NCBI GenBank assembly: GCA_028412835.1
Contig: JAONQW010000002.1
Span: 1-64,000 of the forward strand
Direction of reading: 5' to 3'
DNA from: Candidatus Pelagibacterales bacterium
GTDB lineage: Bacteria; Pseudomonadota; Alphaproteobacteria; Pelagibacterales; AG-422-B15
DNA: 64,000 bases
The position numbers and the translations under genes are program-made. The notes under the pieces were generated by a model. The model was not told the origin of the DNA. It did not search any database and saw only the letters and a program-made list of their open reading frames with translations. The first letter of the stretch is position 1; the number at the start of each line of letters is the position of its first letter. Shown piece by piece: positions 58,172-64,000 of the stretch.

Positions 58172-59338
58172 ATGTCTAACATTTTGCCAACATACCCTAG
58201 ATCAAATTTAACTTTTGAATATGGCAAGGGAAGCTATTTATTTGAAGCAAACGGTGATCAGTATTTAGATTTTGGGTCAGGCATTGCAGTTAACTCTTTA
58301 GGTTATGCAAATGAGTACTTAAATGAAAAATTAATGTTGCAAGCTCAAAAACTTTGGCATGTATCAAATGTTTACCAAATACCTGAGCAAGAAACTTTAG
58401 CAAAAAGACTTTGTGATCTATGTTTTGCAGATTATGTATTTTTTTGTAATTCAGGCGCAGAATCAATTGAAGCTGCTATAAAAATCGCAAGACGATATTT
58501 CTACGTGACTGAAAACTCCAAGACAAAAAATGAAATTATAACATTTACTGGGTCTTTTCATGGCCGAACATTAGGCGCTCTAGCTGCTGGTGGCCTTGAG
58601 AAATTAGATGGTTTTAATACTGCAGTACCTGGATTTAAACAAGTTAAGTATAACGATCATGATGGTCTTTTAGCTGCAATAAATAAAAATACAGCAGCAA
58701 TCTTAATTGAGCCCATTCAAGGAGAGGGAGGTGTTTCAGTTCTGCCTGTTGAATGTTTAAATGGCTTAAGAAAACTATGTGATGAAAATAATATTCTACT
58801 AATATTTGATGAAGTTCAATGTGGGTTTTTAAGATCTGGAAAGATGTTTGCCTACCAATGGTCAGATATTAAACCTGACATAATGACAACAGCCAAAGCT
58901 ATTGCTAATGGTTTTCCATTAGGTGCTACAATGACTACGAAGAAAGTCGGTGAAGTAATGAATCATGGGACACATGGTTCAACCTATGGCGGCAATCCTC
59001 TTGCTGTGGCAGTAGGAAATGCTGTTTTAGACTTGATGCAAAAAAAAGATTTTTTAGAAAATTTAGAAAAAGTATCGAGTTATTTCTTTTTAGGATTACA
59101 AGACATTTCAAATAAATATCCTGATTCAATTAGTGAAATTAGAGGTAAGGGGCTAATTTTAGGACTAAAGTGCGTAAAAGATAATATTACTTTTGTTGAA
59201 GAACTTAGACAGCAAAAAATGTTAAGTATTAAAGCAGGTGATAATGTAGTTAGATTGCTACCTCCACTAACTTTATCTATTAAAGAATGCGACGAAGCCC
59301 TTAATAAAATTACCAAGGTGTGTCAGGCAGGTAATTAA
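58172..59338 (+). CDS. argD: Acetylornithine aminotransferase
   Basis: This 388-residue class III aminotransferase uses PLP to make acetylornithine in arginine synthesis (and possibly succinyl-DAP aminotransferase activity in the dap pathway). Marks: LDFGSGIAVNSLGYAN, FFCNSGAESIEAAIKIAR, GSFHGRTLGALAA, LIFDEVQCGFLRSG and the PLP Lys in TTAKAIANGFPLGA (about residue 240). argF follows after 2 bases. The 263 bases upstream have no convincing gene. Confidence 0.97.
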   Translation: MSNILPTYPRSNLTFEYGKGSYLFEANGDQYLDFGSGIAVNSLGYANEYLNEKLMLQAQKLWHVSNVYQIPEQETLAKRLCDLCFADYVFFCNSGAESIEAAIKIARRYFYVTENSKTKNEIITFTGSFHGRTLGALAAGGLEKLDGFNTAVPGFKQVKYNDHDGLLAAINKNTAAILIEPIQGEGGVSVLPVECLNGLRKLCDENNILLIFDEVQCGFLRSGKMFAYQWSDIKPDIMTTAKAIANGFPLGATMTTKKVGEVMNHGTHGSTYGGNPLAVAVGNAVLDLMQKKDFLENLEKVSSYFFLGLQDISNKYPDSISEIRGKGLILGLKCVKDNITFVEELRQQKMLSIKAGDNVVRLLPPLTLSIKECDEALNKITKVCQAGN

Positions 59339-59340
59339 AT

Positions 59341-60243
59341 ATGAAAAATTTATTAAATTTAAGTGATCTCTCAAAAGATGAATGTTTAAAAATAATCAAC
59401 AGTGCTATTGATAGAAAAATAAATAAAAAACAATCAACCGAAGCTAAAGATAAAGCGTTGGCAATGATTTTTGAAAAAAGCTCAACCAGAACTAGAATTT
59501 CTTTTGAGCTAGCAATTAAGCAACTAGGTGGCTTGTCTATTATGTTAGATAAAGACCACTTACACTTAGGAAAAAGAGAAACATTAGCTGACACTGCAAG
59601 TACCTTATCTCAATATGCAGATATCATTATGATGAGATCTAATAATCACTCTACATTAGAAAATTTAGCTAAGCATTCAAGTGTACCAATAATTAATGGA
59701 TTATCTGATCTCTCTCATCCATGTCAAACACTTGCTACCTTAATGACAATTATGGAAGTTAAAGGAACACTAGAAAATATTAATATCTCTTGGTTTGGAC
59801 CTATTAGTAATGTTGCACATTCATTAATTGATGCTGTTAATATGAATTTAGGGATTAATTTATCAATATATTGTCCAAAATATTATCAGGATATTTATTT
59901 TAAAAAACTTAAAGATATGAAAAAAGAAATTTCTTTAGATAAAGTTATAATAAAAGAATTTGAGCTAGATAAAATTAATCCAACAGATGTAGTATATACT
60001 GATACATGGTTTTCAATGGGAGATATTGAAGATAGTACAAAAATTGAAATGCTTACTAAGTATACTGTTAATCAAGATTTAATGAGTAAGGTAAATTCAG
60101 ATTGTATGTTCATGCATTGTTTGCCAGCAAACAGGTCTCAAGAGGTATCAAGTGAGGTAATAGATGGTTCTCAATCTTATGTGTGGCAAGAAGCTCAAAA
60201 TCGATTGCATGTTCAAAAAGAATTATTACTTAACTTTTTATAA
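59341..60243 (+). CDS. argF: Ornithine carbamoyltransferase
   Basis: This 300-residue enzyme makes citrulline from ornithine and carbamoyl phosphate. It has the carbamoyl phosphate motif SSTRTRISFE (about residue 42-51), HPCQTLATLMT, DTWFSMGD in place of the more common DxWxSMG, and the catalytic HCLPA (about residue 258) with NRSQEV. It is cotranscribed with argD. It ends 3 bases before the stop of the convergent trkH. Confidence 0.97.
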   Translation: MKNLLNLSDLSKDECLKIINSAIDRKINKKQSTEAKDKALAMIFEKSSTRTRISFELAIKQLGGLSIMLDKDHLHLGKRETLADTASTLSQYADIIMMRSNNHSTLENLAKHSSVPIINGLSDLSHPCQTLATLMTIMEVKGTLENINISWFGPISNVAHSLIDAVNMNLGINLSIYCPKYYQDIYFKKLKDMKKEISLDKVIIKEFELDKINPTDVVYTDTWFSMGDIEDSTKIEMLTKYTVNQDLMSKVNSDCMFMHCLPANRSQEVSSEVIDGSQSYVWQEAQNRLHVQKELLLNFL

Positions 60244-60246
60244 TTC

Positions 60247-61701
60247 TTATTTCTTCCAAAATTGAGGCATTACAAGTACAAGAACTGTAAATAGCTCCAA
60301 TCTACCAATTAACATAGCGAAAATTAAAATCCACTTTGCACCAAAAGGGATGCCAAAAAAATTACCTTCAGGACCAATAGATGAACCTAAGCCGGGTCCA
60401 ACATTAGCTAGAGAAGTTGCTGCTGCAGATAATGAAGTAATAAAATCTAGTTGTGTAGTCGAAAGTAACAAAGTGATTATAATAAAACTTAAAATAAAAA
60501 TAAAAAAGAAGCTCATTACAGAAGTAACAACATCATCCGAAAGTTTTTTATTATTATAGTGTGAAATAAAAACTCCGTGAGGATGTAAAATCTTTTTAAT
60601 TTGATTTCTTGCTGTTTCAAATAGAATCTGAAATCTAAAAACTTTTATTCCACAAGTAGTAGATCCTGCACATCCACCAACAAACATTCCAAAAAATAAT
60701 AGATAAATGGGAAAGGCACCCCAAAGATTATAATTATCTGTAGTATAGCCAGTCCCAGTTATAATAGAAATAACATTAAATAAGCCATGTCTAATTGCAT
60801 CTGATATATCTTTAATATTGTAGAACCATAAATAAAATACTACCAAGGTGCAGCTTAAAATAATTATTGCCAAGAAAGTATTTATTTGTTGGTCTTTAAA
60901 AAAATTAGATATTTTACCTTTATAAATTTGCAAATAAATTAGTATTGGTAAGCTAGCTAAAATCATAAATATAGAAGATACATAATCAATACCGGCGCTA
61001 TTGAAAGCACCAATAGAACCAGATTTAGTTGAGAAGCCACCTGTAGCAATAGTTGTCATACTATGGTTAATAGCATCAAAAATACCCATACCAAAAAGCC
61101 AGTATCCAAATGCGCACATTGATGTGAGTGTAATATAAATTGTTAGTACAGCTGAGGCTACTTGTGCTGTTCGAGGTAAAATTTTATCACTAGTATCAGA
61201 TGACTCAGTTCTAAATACCTGCATGCCACCCACTTGCAAAACAGGAAGAATACTAATTGCCATAACAATAATACCAATGCCACCAAGCCATTGTAATAAA
61301 GATCGCCAAATTAATAGACCCTCTGTCATTGCTTCCAAGTCAGTAATAATGGTTGATCCAGTAGTAGTAATTCCAGACATTGACTCAAAAATTGCGTCAG
61401 TAAAAGAAAACTCAAAGTTAGAAATATAGAATGGAATTGCTCCAAAGAGTGCTATCACTGACCATGATGCAGTTGTTAGAAGAAATGCATCTTTAGTAGT
61501 CAATTTACTTTCTTTATCATCACCACGAGTAGATAAGAAGACTGATATGCCTAAACCTAAACAAATTAGTGAAGAAATAAAAAAAGAGACCCAAGTTTGG
61601 TTTGAATTAATGAAATCAAACAACGTTGGTATGAGCATTAATGTGCTTAAACCAATTAATAGGACACCTAATACATTTAGTATTAATTTAAAATTAAACA
61701 T
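60247..61701 (-). CDS. trkH: Trk-type potassium uptake protein, membrane subunit
   Basis: This 484-residue membrane protein is the TrkH/TrkG subunit of a potassium importer. The four pore loops are visible by their Gly-rich filters: SMSGITTTGSTI, ATGGFSTKSGSIG, IITGTGYTTDNY, and SLANVGPGLG. The helices and the GGIGIIVMAISILP and GGCAGSTTCGIK stretches match. TrkA (the cytoplasmic NAD-binding partner) is not in the window. folE lies just upstream on the same strand. Confidence 0.96.
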   Translation of the reverse strand: MFNFKLILNVLGVLLIGLSTLMLIPTLFDFINSNQTWVSFFISSLICLGLGISVFLSTRGDDKESKLTTKDAFLLTTASWSVIALFGAIPFYISNFEFSFTDAIFESMSGITTTGSTIITDLEAMTEGLLIWRSLLQWLGGIGIIVMAISILPVLQVGGMQVFRTESSDTSDKILPRTAQVASAVLTIYITLTSMCAFGYWLFGMGIFDAINHSMTTIATGGFSTKSGSIGAFNSAGIDYVSSIFMILASLPILIYLQIYKGKISNFFKDQQINTFLAIIILSCTLVVFYLWFYNIKDISDAIRHGLFNVISIITGTGYTTDNYNLWGAFPIYLLFFGMFVGGCAGSTTCGIKVFRFQILFETARNQIKKILHPHGVFISHYNNKKLSDDVVTSVMSFFFIFILSFIIITLLLSTTQLDFITSLSAAATSLANVGPGLGSSIGPEGNFFGIPFGAKWILIFAMLIGRLELFTVLVLVMPQFWKK

Positions 61702-61721
61702 TATTTAGTTCGAACTTATAA

Positions 61722-62363
61722 TTAAGCCTTTTTGAGTATCGAGTCTTGTTTGATCATACTGTAAAATTCTTTTCTAGTCGAAGGATCAGTTCTGAATTTA
61801 CCAAGTAGTTGGCTAGTAACCATTGAAATACCAGGTTCATTTATACCTCTTGTAGTCATACATTCGTGCTGTGCCTCAATAACAACAGCTACCCCACGTG
61901 GCTTAAGTACGTCTTGTAAGCAGTTAGCTATTTCTGCAGTAAGCTTTTCTTGTACTTGCATTCTTTTAGAAAAAATTCTCGTTACTCTTGCTAACTTACT
62001 AATCCCTACAACTCTTTTATTTGGGAGATACGCGACATGTGCACTGCCAATGAAAGGGGCCATATGATGTTCACAATGCGATTCAACTCTAATATCTTTA
62101 AGCATAACAATTTCATCATACCCACCTGTTTCAGAAAATGTTTTAGAAAGGAACTCTCTCGGATCTTGGGCATAGCCTGCATACCAATCTCTGTAGGCTT
62201 TAACAACTCTCTTTGGAGTATCTAATAAACCTTCTCTATCAGGATTTTCACCAACGAAGCTTATTAATGTTCTAACAGCTTTTTCAGCTTCAGCATTACT
62301 AGGTCTCTTAATCTGAGCCTTTTTTATAGTTTTTTTAGTAACACTTTTTTTCTTCTTTTTCAT
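61722..62363 (-). CDS. folE: GTP cyclohydrolase I
   Basis: This 213-residue enzyme begins folate (or other pteridine) synthesis by opening GTP. The zinc ligands are in [11 protein letters not shown] (Cys and His) and the later Cys in [38 protein letters not shown] and the C-terminal [11 protein letters not shown] are classic. A Lys-rich N-terminal tail of about 20 residues is extra. It has normal length otherwise. Confidence 0.97.
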   Translation of the reverse strand: MKKKKKSVTKKTIKKAQIKRPSNAEAEKAVRTLISFVGENPDREGLLDTPKRVVKAYRDWYAGYAQDPREFLSKTFSETGGYDEIVMLKDIRVESHCEHHMAPFIGSAHVAYLPNKRVVGISKLARVTRIFSKRMQVQEKLTAEIANCLQDVLKPRGVAVVIEAQHECMTTRGINEPGISMVTSQLLGKFRTDPSTRKEFYSMIKQDSILKKA

Positions 62364-62413
62364 AACTGGCGTTTCTACATCAAAAGAGATGTTTTTATAA
62401 GGTAAATATACAA

Positions 62414-62806
62414 TTAATTTAGTTTTTTATTGCCTAACGGCAAATCCAATGAAAATGATGGAATTTTAGCTAAAAACTCCTCACCATCGTCTAACTGCAT
62501 CTTATAATTACCCTTCATAATACCACTAGTAGCATTTAAAGGTGTTCCGCTGGTATAAGTAAATTTACCACCGGGTTTAATTGTAGGCTGTTTACCAATC
62601 ACTCCTTTACCTTCAACTTCTTGTTTTTTACCATTTGAATCGATAATTTCCCAATACCTACTTTTAAGCGTTACAGACTTAATACCGAGATTCTCAATTG
62701 TGACATGATAAGCCCAGACATAATAATACTCTTCAGGAATAGATTGATCATCAAGGTATTCTGGTATCACTGAGATTTTAATTGAGCGACTTACTTGGTT
62801 GTACAT
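62414..62806 (-). CDS. apaG: ApaG (Co2+/Mg2+ efflux protein family)
   Basis: This 130-residue protein with a fibronectin-like fold matches the ApaG family: [55 protein letters not shown] and [15 protein letters not shown]. The function of ApaG is only partly known (linked to Co2+ resistance and Mg2+ efflux). It lies upstream of folE on the same strand, and lysK is divergent. Confidence 0.95.
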   Translation of the reverse strand: MYNQVSRSIKISVIPEYLDDQSIPEEYYYVWAYHVTIENLGIKSVTLKSRYWEIIDSNGKKQEVEGKGVIGKQPTIKPGGKFTYTSGTPLNATSGIMKGNYKMQLDDGEEFLAKIPSFSLDLPLGNKKLN

Positions 62807-62954
62807 AGTAAATATATATTAACAGGAAGTATATTAATCAAACAATAAAATTAATTTAATTTTCATTAAGGCTTATTTGTAATTTATCTATTTTTAATGG
62901 TAATATGTAATAGAATATTAAAACTTAATTTGAAAAAAAATTAGATCTCATTAA

Positions 62955-64000
62955 ATGAAAAACTTTAAAGAATTAGCATTAGAATCCAAGGCTTGGCCAG
63001 TTGTAGAAGCAAGAAAAATTTTAGATAGAGTAACTAAATCTGGTAATAAAAGTATAAACTTACAAACAGGGTATGGTCCAAGTGGTCTGCCACATATTGG
63101 TACTTTTGGTGAGGTAGCTAGAACTACAATGATCTATAATGCTCTTAAGAATTTAACTGATTTAGAAATAAATCTCCTAACTTTTTCTGATGATTTAGAT
63201 GGTCTTCGAAAAGTTCCAGACAATATTCCAAATACAAAGCCCTTAGAAGAAAACTTGAATAGGCCACTAACATCAATTCCTGATCCATTTGGCACTCATC
63301 CAAGTTTTGGTGAACATAATAATGCTATGTTAAGAGACTTTTTAGATAAATTTGAATTTAATTATGAATTTAAAAGCGCTACAAATTTATATAAGTCAGG
63401 CTTTTTTGATGAACAGTTGATTAATGTTTTAAGGAATCATGATAAAATAAAAAATATTGTTTTACCCACTTTAGGTGTGGATAGACAAAAAACCTATAGC
63501 CCTTTTTTGCCAATATGCCCTGATACAAATAAAGTATTAGAGGTTGAGATCCTTGAGACTAAATTAGATAATAATTCAATTACGTATAAACATAATAATA
63601 AACTTTATGAAGTTCCAGTAACAGGTGGACATTGCAAACTACAATGGAAAGTTGACTGGGCAATGAGATGGATTGCTTTAGGCATTGACTACGAGATGTA
63701 TGGAAAAGACTTAATACCAACATTTCAACTTTCAGCTAAAATTTGTCGTGCTTTAGGAGGTAATCCTCCTGAAAATTATTTTTATGAATTATTCCTTGAT
63801 CAAAATGGTGAGAAAATTTCCAAATCTAAAGGTAATGGCCTGACTATAGATCAGTGGTTAAGCTATGCTCCACCAGAAACACTAAGTTACTTCATGTATC
63901 AGAATCCAAGACGAGCTAAAAAATTATTTTTGGATGTCATTCCAAAATCAACAGACGAATTCATATCTCTATTAAATAAATTTGATAAACAATCAGACAA
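62955..64000 (+). CDS. lysK: Lysyl-tRNA synthetase, class I, 5' part (runs off the window)
   Basis: This is the N-terminal 348 or so residues of a class I LysRS, the archaeal-type enzyme found in most alphaproteobacteria. The HIGH signature is in GPSGLPHIGTFGEV, the Lys/ATP region includes FSDDLDGLRKVPDN, and the KMSKS motif is KISKSKGNGLTIDQW. The CDS is open to the last base, so the anticodon-binding C-terminus lies beyond the window. No ORF-breaking stop is seen. The 148 bases upstream, shared with apaG, hold no other gene. Confidence 0.97.
   Translation, partial: MKNFKELALESKAWPVVEARKILDRVTKSGNKSINLQTGYGPSGLPHIGTFGEVARTTMIYNALKNLTDLEINLLTFSDDLDGLRKVPDNIPNTKPLEENLNRPLTSIPDPFGTHPSFGEHNNAMLRDFLDKFEFNYEFKSATNLYKSGFFDEQLINVLRNHDKIKNIVLPTLGVDRQKTYSPFLPICPDTNKVLEVEILETKLDNNSITYKHNNKLYEVPVTGGHCKLQWKVDWAMRWIALGIDYEMYGKDLIPTFQLSAKICRALGGNPPENYFYELFLDQNGEKISKSKGNGLTIDQWLSYAPPETLSYFMYQNPRRAKKLFLDVIPKSTDEFISLLNKFDKQSD

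Overview
The window is AT-rich, densely coded and almost free of strong terminators. It looks like a streamlined, probably marine alphaproteobacterium. Support for the class comes from gcrA (an alphaproteobacterial cell-cycle regulator), a cycM-type membrane cytochrome c, a class I lysyl-tRNA synthetase gene (lysK), the SRP RNA-dnaX-ebfC-recR block and the rpmH-rnpA-yidD-yidC-argB-dapD-dapE block. kdsB shows a Gram-negative envelope with LPS. I cannot assign a genus; low-GC marine lineages such as HIMB59/AEGEAN-169-like groups are only a guess.

Layout. 1-4 kb: the 3' part of lepA, an intact tRNA-Ser(GGA), then a small accessory zone (cupredoxin, cytochrome c, Ddl-like ATP-grasp enzyme) punctuated by a 59-bp copy of the 3' part of the tRNA and by a second, decayed copy with its flank. 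This looks like serial insertion at a tRNA 3' end. 4-20.4 kb: mixed accessory and metabolic genes: serine hydrolase, gamma-glutamyltranspeptidase, photolyase-related protein, MFS carrier, fatty-acid hydroxylase, nth, azlCD, patatin, cspA, rhodanese, and a cupredoxin/beta-helix lipoprotein with NlpC/P60 and small membrane proteins. 20.4-29 kb: core genes ampG, cycM, kdsB, pheA, nudC, SRP RNA, dnaX, ebfC, recR, fmt, truA.

29-40.2 kb is the most unusual part. It holds a PrsW-type protease and a pentameric ligand-gated ion channel homologue on the minus strand, then a tight four-gene plus-strand operon: a TerB-like protein, two very large membrane-anchored coiled-coil proteins and a secreted thermonuclease with an Excalibur-like tail. 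A trypsin-like periplasmic protease and several small membrane proteins follow. I do not recognise the operon as a described system.

40.2-49.2 kb: oligopeptidase B, a hemolysin III family protein, and a complete zinc regulon (znuA divergent from znuC-znuB-zur, then zrgA-like, ABC ATPase, ABC permease and DUF3299 genes). Two nearly identical 15-bp palindromes lie in front of znuA/znuC and in front of the zrg-like genes and are probably Zur operators. 49.2-64 kb: core genes dapE, dapD, argB, yidC, yidD, rnpA, rpmH; a VTT-family protein, tRNA-Arg(ACG), an EamA carrier, an M48 protease, gcrA, argD, argF, trkH, folE, apaG and the 5' part of lysK, which runs off the window. No CRISPR array, insertion sequence, integrase or prophage was seen.
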